Assembly (NCBI GenBank): GCA_037178855.1 | Contig: JASJZC010000001.1 | Span: 7,874,001-7,938,000, forward strand | DNA length: 64,000 bases | Source of the DNA: Oscheius sp. JU75 | Lineage: Eukaryota; Nematoda; Chromadorea; Rhabditida; Rhabditidae | Reading direction: 5' to 3' | Shown here: positions 34,352-45,183 of the stretch, one piece after another | Layout of the letters: each line of letters starts with the position of its first letter | Position numbering within the stretch: the stretch's first letter is position 1 | Notes under the pieces: generated by a model | Seen by the model: the letters and a program-made list of their open reading frames with translations, nothing else | Told to the model about the DNA's origin: nothing | The model's database searches: none | Made by a program: the position numbers and the translations under genes

Positions 34352-34736
34352 ACGCGACTTCCACTTCTCACTTGACTACAAGATAACGGGCCAAAACAAG
34401 AATTTTCTCAGAACTGTTTTTGATTACTGTAATGAAAGTGTGACAGTCCAAAGGATCCATTTTAATGCTTCACTATCACAGCTGTCCCTTCGGGTTTTTA
34501 CCGAAACTGTCGACATCGATTTCAGATTTTCATATCTTGAACTAATCATCCCCGCCAAACACTAGTTTCTGGCTCGGACGTCCAATTTGTGGTTTGACCG
34601 TTTTCTTCTTCTTTCGTTCCTGGCTCATCCTCTGTTTAGCCATAGTACTAATGAATCCTTTACCCAGGCAGACTGAGTCAACATAAACAATTTGACCCCT
34701 TAAAACGAAGCAAAACAACTATCTTTCCGGTCAGCA

Positions 34737-35016
34737 ATGCGCCCTCTCTTACTCTTCTTTTTGTTATTAGCCGTCGTCAGCTGCCAAATAACAGTACAAG
34801 TACCTACCTTAGGGGCAAAATTGAAACAAATAAGAAAGAAGATCAACAAGAAGTTCGGATGCACCGTATCCTGTAAAATGAGAGTATGTTACACTTGAAA
34901 TATGCCTCAATATAGATTTTTAGAGCTGTAAAGGCGGTCGTAAGGAAGGCGGAATTTGCCACTGTTTTAAATGTGAGCCTAATACTGGGCCATTTTTGGA
35001 AACAGTATATGTTTGA
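34737..35016 (+). CDS. Cationic cysteine-rich secreted peptide (defensin-like)
   Basis: Exon 1 (34737-34883) encodes a signal peptide (MRPLLLFFLLLAVVS) and a strongly basic helix-like stretch (KQIRKKINKKFG). Exon 2 starts at 34924. Cysteines follow as CTVSC, then RSC, then GGICHC. If a 33-nt intron (34973-35005, GTGAGC...CAG) is removed, six cysteines remain including one just after the signal region, giving the order C...CxxxC...C...CxC of CSalpha-beta defensins, though the spacing between the third and fourth cysteines is unusually short. If it is retained, the tail reads CEPNTG...VYV with one more cysteine. Both forms end at the same TGA, followed by AATAAA. An antimicrobial role is inferred from composition; a toxin-like or structural peptide is not excluded. 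Confidence 0.62.
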
Positions 35017-35088
35017 AAAATAAACAATTCTGAACAGAATTCCTACTCAAAGGCGAAGAAATCTGTCCTTAAGAGGTTTTGGCAGGCC

Positions 35089-35160
35089 GCCACGTTAGCT
35101 CAGTGGTAGAGCGTTGGACTTTTAATCCAACGGTCAAGGGTTCGACCCCCTTACGTGGCT
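35089..35160 (+). tRNA. tRNA-Lys (UUU)
   Basis: A full 72-nt cloverleaf: acceptor GCCACGT/ACGTGGC, D arm GCTCAGTGGTAGAGC, anticodon stem TTGGA/TCCAA with loop CTTTTAA, T arm AAGGG TTCGACC CCCTT. No intron. The discriminator base is T, unusual for a lysine tRNA. A second, interrupted copy lies at 52738-53278 on the other strand. Confidence 0.85.
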
Positions 35161-35330
35161 GAAAAACTTTTGTGCTTCCTCTCAGTTTTTTTCCGTTTTT
35201 TTGGTAAGAAGATGCGATGATAGCAGCACCAAACTGGAAAGGCGTCGCTTTTGAAAGCGAAACTTCTTCACCGTTTCCATTCTCCAACGCACAGTCATTC
35301 AATTCATTCTGTTCGTTATCGTCTTCAAGA

Positions 35331-35727
35331 ATGGACTCTCAATTTGCTTCCAATAGAAACAACACTTTCCTGAACAGCTACATAGGTCGTAGTGCTGCTG
35401 TCTCTTCCACAATTCCTCCAGGATTCGAAGGAACTCATCCCGAAACTCCTCTCCACCTCCCTTCCTACCACTTCCAACCGATTCATCCCTATCCCTACAT
35501 GGTCGGTTTCTTTTGCATCACGATTAAATAGTTTCTAGGCCCCGCTACCTCAGTACTATGTCCCTCAAATGACCCATCCTTCTTTTTACCAAGAACTTTC
35601 CTATCCTGTCTCTTCCGAAGCCGGCTTCAGAGAGGACAAGCCAGCTGAAGAGCCACGAATCCGTCCATTGATGTCCTCTCCACCAGAGAAGAGACGACCA
35701 ACTGGTGACGAGATGAGACGGGTATAA
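35331..35727 (+). pseudogene. Truncated copy of the 52-kb Pro/Tyr-rich gene
   Basis: Two exons (35331-35501, 35539-35727) match the gene at 52567-52072, beginning MDSQFASNRNNTF and running through PPEKRRPTGDEMRR. Homology ends abruptly at 35720, immediately before the TATA box of the kinase gene. The frame then stops within two codons, so the C-terminal ~32 residues are missing. The reading frame is open upstream to 35217, whereas the 52-kb copy has TGA there, which supports the MDSQ start. The missing 3' part is found separately at 43536-43775. This looks like a gene cut by insertion or duplication of the kinase unit. Confidence 0.7.
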
Positions 35728-35730
35728 AAG
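35723..35730 (+). promoter_or_regulatory. TATA box of kinase copy 1
   Basis: TATAAAAG lies 40 bp before the ATG at 35763. The duplicate unit has ATTAAAAG at the same place (about 43997), a degraded version. Confidence 0.6.
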
Positions 35731-35762
35731 ACAGCCTTTATCACAAGAATAAAACTTTTTTC

Positions 35763-38700
35763 ATGGCTTCGATCAGGTATGCTTCTTCTCAGCACACCAA
35801 CACACATTACAGTGACTGGTGGAAGCTTGGTGTTTTGCTTGAAGACACGTTGGATGGCTGCAAAAAAGATGAGATTGTTTACGTGATGGACAATTCTGCG
35901 AATAAGTTCCGTGTGATTATGTTTGTAGAGCGGAGTTACACCGGTATGGATGTCCTGGTAAGTGATATGTCACTTATGGATAAGGCTCTGGGACAAGGAG
36001 AAGAGGGAGATTTTGTTGTTGTGATTCCGAAGAACAGAAAGATTACCTTCCTCCCCAAAAACTCGGCGCGAATTGTGAGACATTTATTTAAAAACCATTT
36101 TCTTTCCAAGTTCAGATGGAAGTAGATGAATGGAAAGAGCGACTTCTGTCACTGATTGGCAACTCGGAGATCTCAGAAAAGGTATATATATATATATATA
36201 GTCGGTTCAGGAAGGGGATTGACTGGAGGCATACTGTAGATTTTTTGCCCCCCCCCCCCTCGGACCCGCCGCGCCAGTCTTTTAACATTTGGCAGCGAAT
36301 TCCACTGCGAAAATCCGCTGCCGGATGTTAAAGGACTGGCCCGGCGGATCCCGCGAGAAAAACTCAACAGTATTCCGTCAGTCAACCCCGTTCCTGGACA
36401 GACTATATAATGTTTTACTGAATCGATCGTTTTAGGGCAGAGGATGGGAAACACTTAGCAGCCTGTTTACAGTTATCCATCATGCCCAGTCGACTTATTT
36501 CGAATCCATATTAAATCAAGTTTCTCATGACGTTATAGATCTAGTTAGTTTATTCTAACAATATTCAGAAGTCTGGTTCAGCTGAAACAATTCCAAGCCG
36601 TTCCGTCAGAAAGGTTCAACCAAACTACTGACATATTGAAAACAATTTTTGAAACGACATATGAGCTGATGCATATGAGATATTTAGCAGTTCCCGAGTA
36701 TAAAAAAGACGCAAGGATAAAAAAGGCTTTTTCCGAGAACTTTTTACATCAATTGCAAGTAAGTAAAGCCTCTTGGTTCAGTAATTTTAAATAAATGTTA
36801 GACTCTTTTTCTGCAAGTCAAAGCGGAGCTGGATGAAAACGAACGTCTCTACATTGACCCAGATATTTTTGTGGTATGCTCCGCCTAGTTCTAACTACTT
36901 AAAAGTCAGTGTTTGAGTGTCTGTCTGAAGCCAGTTATGCCAATTAGTAAGTTACTTTGTGCGCAACTAATTGTTGGCAAGTCAGGTCAGTTTGAGAGAT
37001 GTAGTCTGGAAATAGACATCATAAACCTGGCAGGCCAGGTAGGCCAGCGTCGATTTTGCGGTGGGCTAAAAAAAAATTTATTTGGCATCTGGTTTTTATT
37101 TTCGTTTTCCAGAGTTGGGATATACCTACAGCAAAGAAAAATTTTTAAAAAAAACTCCAAATTCCTAGAAGAAAACACGAAAAGTTCTGCTGATGAATAC
37201 TGTAAAACCTCTAGTATAAGCATCCCTTACGTAAAAAAGCGACTTTTTTTTTTTCCGAATTTCTGATATCCTGCATAGTTGTAGCCCGTGATCTGCTCGC
37301 AAATTATGTTGTGTGCATAATAATTGTTGGCAAGTCATCAAGCAAAGTTGAGTCAGTTAGAGAGATAATTTCTTGGCGGGATCGTTGCTCCAATAACGAT
37401 GACTTAATTCGAGTAACTACTTGTTTCATATTTTGAATTCTTTGAGACAAATCAAATAACGCAAAAGTAGTCCCAAAACATTAACAAGGTAGATAGTCGA
37501 GCACCATTAAGTCAGGGCAGGACCAAAATTACTTCCAGAAATACCAGTCATTCTTGACCATCCATCCTGAACTTTTTCGCATTCTCCAGCAACTTTGGGT
37601 AAGTCAGAGTCTCTTCGGATTAAAAGTTTAGTACATAAATCAATGTCGCTCCGATAAGTCACTTCAAACCGAGACGGCCCTTAGGAGATTCTACGAAAAG
37701 GAGAAACACGACGGCGTGATCGGCGGAGACGAAGTTTTCTTAGGAACATCGAGCAACTGTTTGATCATCTTTGATACCTTTCTACGCATGCTGGTTGAGC
37801 TTTCGTCGAGTCATGTTGATACACTCAGTTCAGAGGCAATCTACGACAAGAGAAGCTCAAGTTTACATAACTGCATTTACTCGTTTCCTACATCTGGAGC
37901 CTGTTTTATTAGAAGAGCTTAAAGATACGGAATTCAAGACAGTCAGATTTGGAGTTAAAAGAGTATAGACGAATTTCAGCAGTTTCTTACCGAGTTCCAC
38001 ACTATAACAAGAAGTAAGGGTCTCGAAAATGTGCTGTGGGACGACGCAATGGCCAGTCACGGAATTGAAATATACTTGAACCGTTACTACGTGTGTTGTT
38101 TTCAAATTGTAGTGAGAGTAGTCTTCAGCTACATAAGATTGCGGCGATGCCTTGTTATTACTACAAGGAAAAGATGATGTGCTCGTTGGCTTGTCGATCC
38201 TTTGGAAGAGTTCCCGATCCAGCTAATCTTGAAAAACTGATAGTTCTAGCTCCACTTCCTGAGTATGGCCACACTGGGAACAGCGTTGGAATCCCTGCGA
38301 GAGCCCGTGCCGTCTTAGCGCTATCTGAACTGGTAAAAGCTCTTAGAAAAGTTCTTAGAAAAGCATTCAGGAAACTGATTGTCCCAGCAGCGATGATTGG
38401 CCTGTATTGTTTCCAGACAATACCATTCATAATGTCTGTTTCAACTTTGTAAAAACCGTAAGTTCTTCGTGTAGCACAAACTAGATGGAGTCTTCAGTGG
38501 AAAGAAACAGATGAAGCACTGGAGGATCATCTTGTGCGCTTGATGGAAACAGAAAATCTCTATCTTCAATCTTATCTTGTGCCAATTCTGCACAATGATG
38601 AACATAAAATCGGAGTTCTTATGAAATGTATACTGAACCAGAAAAATTACCAGGTGAGTGTCGACAGTATACCGCTGTCTCCTGATCTGTGTTGGGGCTC

Positions 38701-41551
38701 CTTGTCCAAACTACCCCGGGGGAAATCGGAGCGATCTTTGTCCCCATAGCTCAGTCGGTTTTGCGACTACGAAACACCTATTTTGACTATTCATGAAACC
38801 CTCAAACCACCTTCAAAAGTTATTCGCAGCATTTGTTGGTCCAGAAAATTTTCCCCGTTTACACTCTCCGCGCAAATGTAGTCTTTTATTTTTATTTTGA
38901 ACGTTTAAAATTCCCGCTAAATTTGAGAAGTACTCAAAAGTGCGTTGATGCGACGAGCAATTACTATTTTTTTTCGTATTTTTCGCTTTGACTCAAACAG
39001 GCAGCGAAGGCAGCCAGCCTGAGGGTATTCGGTTATGCCGCCTTAGAGCATCGAAAAGTCCCCAATACCAGTACAAGAGCCTATCCCTAGTCTATGAGAA
39101 CGTCACAGCATAGTCTGTAAACGTTGTTCTTTAACAACGACCAACAACACCAATCAGTATTTCCCCCAAGCCTAATTTTCGCGCTAGATTGATATTTGAA
39201 ATTTGTTGGCTGCGTATCCATTGATACATAGACGTCAAAGAACTGTCAATTCCAACGATTCACTTTAGACTGTAGCAAACTTTTCAGGCGTTGAAACACA
39301 CAGGAGTGTGCTGGTACGCGTTGCTCTATTGTCTGCAACACATTGCATCGACAGCGAAAGTTTTCAACCAGGAAAAGCAGGTAGTTCTCACAATTTTTAG
39401 AACGGTAATGTTCATCACAGAATATTGTCAAAGCGTTCAAAGATTCGATGAAGACTACTATGACCTACGCGACTATCCGAGTCTATCTAAGCGTATGTTT
39501 AATCCCTATGATTTCTAATTTTTCAGTATCTTAAACCATATTTTGAAACAATAGACTGCAAAAATATGGAACGAGAAATAATGAAGCCGCAGGAGAATGC
39601 TTCACGGACTTCTTTAATGGGATAACGAATTACGCTTACACTGAGCAGTTCAATCGCTATGTCGAATCCCATGGTTATGTGTTTTTCACCTGTTTTTGTT
39701 CAAGATACATGGTAAAATCGGAATCGAACAGAACTCTTCTTCTTCTTTAGCGCTTCCGTTTGAGTGGCGATGATGACGAAAGTCTAGAGGACGATCTAAA
39801 AGTTTTTCACCAGGCAATTCACGAGACCGCAAAGTTGCAGCAGCTGTTCAACAACGTTGAATTTAAGAAGGTTGGTCTACTTAATGACTCAACATTCTCT
39901 TCAGCAACTCCGAAATCTTCTGATGGAAACTGGAAAGTTAACTTCTTCGAACGTATACCACCATTTGGATCAACTCTTCAGTTTAAGCTGGCCTCAATTT
40001 CATTCGAGAGTCATGACCGAGGTACAAACGAGATATTGCAGAGCAAATATTCTCCTATTAGAAAGCCATCTTGAATGAAGCAGAACTGGAATCAGTGGAG
40101 AAAATTCGGTCGCTTGGGGTGGGTGTATCGGCAGAGGTGTATCTGTCTCGGATTCCCGACATCCCTTCTGAAATCGTGGCCAAGATATTTGAACCGGCCT
40201 TTTACAAAGACCTTGGAAATGAGCTAAGGTTACAGATGAGGGTAGCTCACACATTTAGTAGGTGCAAAAGTCTCATTTCAGCTTCAATCCCACCCTCAAG
40301 TTGCTCACATTTATGGATATATTGTGGAGAAGGGAAAATACGTAGGACTTCTGATGGAACACTGCAAAGGTGGATCTATGCAGGATGGTAGATAATGATG
40401 GTCTGCTTGCTTAAAAAGGTTTCAGCTCTTAATAAACAAGACATCGTGATTGACGAGGCAAGAGCTCTAAACTGGCTCCGCCAAGCTGCGAGTGGACTGA
40501 TGTTTCTTCATGAAAACAATTGTGTTCATCGAGATGTCAAGCCGGGAAAGTGATTCAAGAAGTTCAATCCTCTACAGTTTTCTCCTTTCAGCATGCTTCT
40601 GAACAAACGAAGGACTAAATTGAAAATTAGCGATCTTGGAGTGACGAAAGAGGAGCGCGTCAATTGCCCCGGTCCAAAAGAGCGAATTCTCCAGATTAGA
40701 AGAAAAGCATTCAGTATAACAGGCGTTAGTGCAGCTCTTGCATCTGAGGCATGCATAACCGATGGTCTAAGCTTGGAATGTGGAACACCTGGTTATCAAG
40801 CACCAGAGATTCTAGAAGGCGAAGAAAAGGCCACGCTTGCTACAATGAAACCAAACAGTACTACTGGTGCTGGTGGACCCCTTCCATCGGAGCTATGCAA
40901 AACCGATGGCCTAAGCGGCGATTGTGGAACACCTGGTTATCAAGCACCAGAGATTCTAGAAGGCGAAGAAAAGGCCACGCCTGCTGTCGACGTCTTCAGT
41001 CTTGGTCGCACCATCTGGCAACTAGTTTATAACCGGTAAAACTATTTTTTAACACGGCAATCTTTCTAAGGCCGCCTACGGATAAACTTGTGGACGATAC
41101 CTGGGGAGCAAATCAAGGAACCACGACAGACATTTATCAACACAAATTCCAGCCATCTGATGAATTGAAAAACTTGGCTTTGAGGTAAGTGGTTCGTCCC
41201 ATTTTATTAGAAACCATAGTAAGTTGAAGGCGGACAGAGTTGTGTCATAAGGATTTACTTTCCAGAATGATGAGCCCATTGAAAGAAGACAGACCAAAGA
41301 TGAGGGAGGTCTATCAGCGATTGACGGAAATGCAGGCGAAATACGAGAACAGAGTAACGAAGATCGCTTCCACATCGCCGGTAGTTTTGGGACGACCACC
41401 AACGAGATGGGAGGTAGACGTTATAAGAGAGATGAGACGACGACAAGAACGAAGTCGAACTACGAGGGATCGAGAGGCCAGGTTTGGCGGATTTGACTTT
41501 GACACACCTGTACCTCGCATGTCTTCTGTGCACTACGATCCACTCTTGTGA
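35763..41551 (+). CDS. Long protein with C-terminal protein kinase domain, copy 1
   Basis: About 24 exons with matched phases can be traced, first 35763-36074 (MASIRYASSQHTN...) and last 41266-41551. The ~700-residue N-terminal region is unrecognised. The kinase domain begins near 40080 (IRSLGVGVSAEVYL) and carries the hinge-side LLMEHCKGGSM, the catalytic loop HRDVKPGN (exons 40426-40549/40592), SDLG in place of DFG, and GTPGYQAPEI then DVFSLGRTIWQL. Odd points: the GTPGYQAPEI segment is present twice in frame (40742-40840 and 40886-40985); relative to copy 2 the exon at 39527-39711 has a 16-nt deletion that shifts the frame; and sequence matching the copy-2 exon at 48034-48187 is missing. 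It may be decaying, or expressed from an internal start. Kinase class not identified. Confidence 0.6.
36199..36405. mobile_element. Foldback miniature element in an intron of kinase copy 1
   Basis: A 207-bp near-perfect palindrome flanked by TA. The left arm TAGTCGGTTCAGGAAGGGG..TTGACTGG mirrors the right arm (reverse complement TAGTCTGTCCAGGAACGGGGTTGACTG), and pairing continues inward through AACAT..GGCAGCG. A related element occupies the same intron in copy 2. Confidence 0.8.
38742..38800 (+). repeat. tRNA-like fragment in an intron of kinase copy 1
   Basis: CCCCATAGCTCAGTCGGTTTTGCGACTACGAAACACC holds an A box and anticodon-arm remnant. The equivalent intron of copy 2 has a longer version at 47102-47180 with a B box. 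Confidence 0.45.
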
Positions 41552-41565
41552 CTGCGATCTCGGAA

Positions 41566-43520
41566 ATAAATTTGAATTTTGAATTTCGCCGGTATTCCAT
41601 CTTTTCTTCCTATACAACTTCCCGTCACTCCCTATTATTCGTCGTTTCTCTTCTGTTACTGGTTACTGTAACCCAAAAATTACGCAATTGCGTACTTCTC
41701 GCCTACGGTTATTTTTGAATTGCTCCCCAGTAGGTAGTTGACCCCAGAGGATATAGTGTGTTCACAAAAAGCAACCAAATGACCAGGAATCGCGGGCTTT
41801 TTTTTGGCGCGGATTCAAACGGCTAAATATTTGCTTCAAATATTTAGTTCATCAAACAATTTTGTCCTTTTCCGTATTATTTTTTTTAGTTATTTTTCCG
41901 TTTTTCTTTTTGTTAAACAACAGGTAACATTTATTGGAACAAGCTAGGCTGCCGCCCCTTCGGGGCGGTAGCCTAACTTGTTGGGCCCCTTGAGGCATAT
42001 CTACCTTGTCCTTTCCCCAGCAAAAACGATCGCTGATGTCATTTCTAATAAGTGAAACTCACTTTCCACTCTTTGACCCCACTTTCTATCCCTCAAGCCC
42101 ACTTCCCTTTCATTCTTTGAACCCATTTCCCATTCCTCAACCTAACTCCCTGTCCACGTAATGCTATTGCTCCTTGGGGTTTAATGCCAGTAATAACCTG
42201 ATCCTTCCAAAACTGCTTGATTTCTACTTTCTTCTGTCCAACTGTCGTGACCCTTTCCTGTCCGCATTCCCTCCAATCGAGGTACCGTAACAGGAACAGC
42301 GTCCTCCCTACGAAGTTAGGCTACGCCCCTTCGGGGCTCAGTAATAATCTGATTCTTCCAAAACTGCTTGATTTCTACTTCCTTCTGTCCAACTGTCGTG
42401 ACCCTTTCCCTCCAATCGAGGTACCGTGGCAGGAGCAACGTTTCCGCAAGGAAGCTACTTCCCGAACTGACTCGATTTGGTTTGACTTGCCAACAATTAG
42501 TGTGCGCACAAAATAGTGCTCACTAATTGGCAATATTAGCTTCAGACAGACAGACAGAGACGCGAGGACATTTTAAACTAGATAAAGTAGGAAACGACTT
42601 CTCGCTCAACTTCGTCCAAATCACTCTCCTCGGACACAAAAGGAACAATATCTTTAGGGGAATCAATACTAATATGAATATTGTTGGGGGAGTAACAAAG
42701 TTGAGGTCTTCGCGACAAATGAATTTTTCTTTAACATAAGAAAAATGATTTATAGCTCTCGCCAAAATCACTTTCGAAGTTCCGGGTTGGTCTCGCAGCG
42801 ATCTCCCCGCGCATATTTTTCAGCGGGAATTCAAATGTTCCTGAATTTCCTTCGACCTTCATCTCCATGTTTTGTCCCGATTTTTACAGCGTTTTTCGTG
42901 TCTCTTACACAGTACCTACTTGTCACAATCCTTCTTTCGATTTTTTTCGTAGAAAAAAAGCTACAAAATCAGCCTAAATTTACTCGAATTCGATCTCCTT
43001 GTCTGAGGAGCCTATTAGAGAGCTGAAAAAAATGTAATGTAGGGCTATAAGACCTTCTAACCGAGACATACGTCTGTGTACCCGTTTGCCGGGACATGAT
43101 TTACTTCAAAGGACAACGCTTTTTCGCAGGAATTCCGATTATATCCTCACCGGACGAGTCATTATCAGCGTTAACGCTCATATAGGCATCCATTTTTGAG
43201 ACAAATGATGTAAATTGTCAAAAAGAAAGTTGAAATTAATATCAAGTTTGAATTCCCGTCGGAAAATTCGCGCGGGGAGTTCGCTGCGAGATCAACACGG
43301 GACTCGATTTTCGAAAGTGAGTTATAAGAAGAAGTTATTGAAATACAAATCAATTTTGAGCTGTTTGAATCCGCGCCAAAAAATGCCCGCGACCCCTGGT
43401 CGTTTGGTTGTTTTTTGTGAACACACCATAGTAATCGCACCTAAAAGAAACGTGTCTTTTATTTGAGCAGTGAAATCTTCTTCGCAGGCCTCAAATCTGT
43501 GACCATCATCGTTACTACAG
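41566..43520. repeat. Intergenic repeat block with CCCCTTCGGGG hairpins and a direct repeat
   Basis: GCCGCCCCTTCGGGGCGG (about 41951) forms a perfect hairpin and CCCCTTCGGGG recurs near 42318. A ~115-bp unit (AAAACTGCTTGATTTCTACTT...TCCAATCGAGGTACCGT) is repeated at about 42190 and 42339. The block ends near 42535 in an inverted GCCAACAATTAGTG...CACTAATTGGC. Related sequence recurs at 55890-56420 and pieces at 36936 and 37310, so this is a dispersed element. No gene found. Confidence 0.55.
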
Positions 43521-43535
43521 GCTTCAAAACGATTT

Positions 43536-43775
43536 TTGAATGAACTTTCCTACCCTCTATCTTCCGAAGCCGGCTTCAGAGAGGACAAGCCAGCTGAAGA
43601 GCCACGAATCCGTCCATTGATGTCCTCTCCACCAGAGAAAAGACGACCAACTGGTAACGAGATGAGACGCTTCAAAAGAGCTTACCGTCATGTTCCCTGC
43701 AATCCGGACGCTGCCTTCACTGGAAGCCTCAACTACTCTCACGGGATGGCTCCAGAATTTACTGGTTTCCACTAA
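43536..43775 (+). pseudogene. 3' fragment of the 52-kb Pro/Tyr-rich gene
   Basis: An open stretch encoding ELSYPLSSEAGFREDKPAEE through FKRAYRHVPCNPDAAFTG and ending EFTGFH matches the C-terminal half of the gene at 52359-52072. It overlaps the truncated copy at 35587-35720 by about 130 bp. Downstream similarity to 52071-51890 continues to about 43925, so it is the severed 3' end of one locus. Confidence 0.75.
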
Positions 43776-44468
43776 TAGGCGAAATAAAATGCTGTACACG
43801 AACTTGAGAACTGGCAAATCTCTTGTCCCCACGTTTGTCTATCTTTTCAAGCTCAACCTGTGTCCAATCAAAGTACAATGCATCCTAGTTTAGCAAACGC
43901 TTGCAAGAGAAACAGGCCCGATGAGTCGTCAGTCATATCAACTTGTTTATTGCTTCGTCTTGAGCACACTCACGCAACTGATACGGGGCGTTCGGGATTA
44001 AAAGAGGCAGCCTTTATCTAAAAAAAAAAGACTCATGGCTTCGATCAGGTATGCTACTTCTCAACCGACCAACACACATTACAGTCACTGGTGGAGCCTC
44101 GGTGTTTTGCTTGAAGACACAGTGGATGGCTGCGAAAAAGATGCCATTGTTTACGTGATGGTCAATTCCGCCAATATAGTCAAAGTCTACAGCTTTGTAG
44201 AGCATAGTTACTCCGCTATTGATGATCTAAAGAGCGATCTGGATCTTATGAATGTAGTTGTGGGAGAAGGAGAAGAGGCAGGTCTTGTTGTTGTGATTCC
44301 GAGGAACAGAAAGATTACCTTCCTCCCCAAAAATTAGGTGCGAATTGTGAGACATTTATCTAAAAACCATTTTCTTTCCAAGTTCAGATGGAAGTAGATG
44401 AATGGAAAGAGCGACTTCTGTCACTAATTGGCAACTCGGAGATTACAGAAAAGGTACATTAATATATA

Positions 44469-44808
44469 TGTTGCAGTTCATATTGAACGGAACTAGTTCA
44501 TATTGAACAGTTATACCGGATTCTGCGATTTCGAAGAAAATTTCCTGTAAAGTGCGTATTTTGCACAATTATTCATGCACTAACAAAACGCACGCATTCG
44601 CTTAGCTGCTTCGGTTTTTTAAATTTTTCTAAGTTCAAAAGGGTTATTTCATGTCCTGACATCAGAAAAAGTGTTTTTAGACAGAAAATAGGTAAAAATT
44701 AAAAAAAATCGCAAAATCCGGTAAAACTGTTCAATATGAACTAGTTCAAATTGAACGTTCAAACTAGTTCCGTTCAATATTAACGGCCGTACAATATGAA
44801 CTGCAACA
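44469..44808. mobile_element. TIR miniature element TGTTGCAGTTCATATTGAAC, in kinase copy 2 intron
   Basis: The 340-bp element has ends TGTTGCAGTTCATATTG / CAATATGAACTGCAACA within TATATA flanks. Inward, GGAACTAGTT and CATATTGAACAGTT recur in inverted order, giving long subterminal inverted repeats. Absent from copy 1. Confidence 0.8.
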
Positions 44809-44812
44809 TATA

Positions 44813-45183
44813 TATCGTCTGTTCAGGAATGGGGTTGACTGGCCACGACGTGTTGCGCCCATGCAAAAGACGTCGCCAATTTTTCTCGCGCCAATTTCCT
44901 ATTTCGAGGGCGGGAATTCAAAATTAGTTCTCTAGCCTCTTTTTAGATTAATGTAGGGTATACGGTATTCTGTGCCAAAATCGGTTTAAACCACGATTTC
45001 TGTAGGATACTGTACTTAAGAAAACGTGCGGCATTTGCGTCCGGTTTGAAAAAGGTGAGGAAATTGGTGAAGAAAACAAGGAAATTGCGAAAATCCGCCG
45101 CCGACTGATAAAGCTGAGCCGGCGGGTCTCGCAAGGAAAATACCACCGTATTCCGCCACTCCACCCCGTTCCTGAACAGACTA
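44813..45183. mobile_element. Foldback element related to 36199-36405
   Basis: The left end CGTCTGTTCAGGAATGGGGTTGACTGG and the right end (reverse complement TAGTCTGTTCAGGAACGGGGTGGAGTGG) are inverted repeats of the same family as in copy 1, with a more diverged interior. It sits beside the TGTTGCAG element in the same intron. Confidence 0.7.

Noticed and set aside
36182-36200. (TA)n run as a microsatellite of interest
   Set aside because: It is a short TA tract flanking the foldback element insertion.
41948-41972. GC-rich CCCCTTCGGGG hairpin as a transcription terminator
   Set aside because: This is a eukaryotic locus, and the hairpin recurs within a dispersed repeat rather than after genes.
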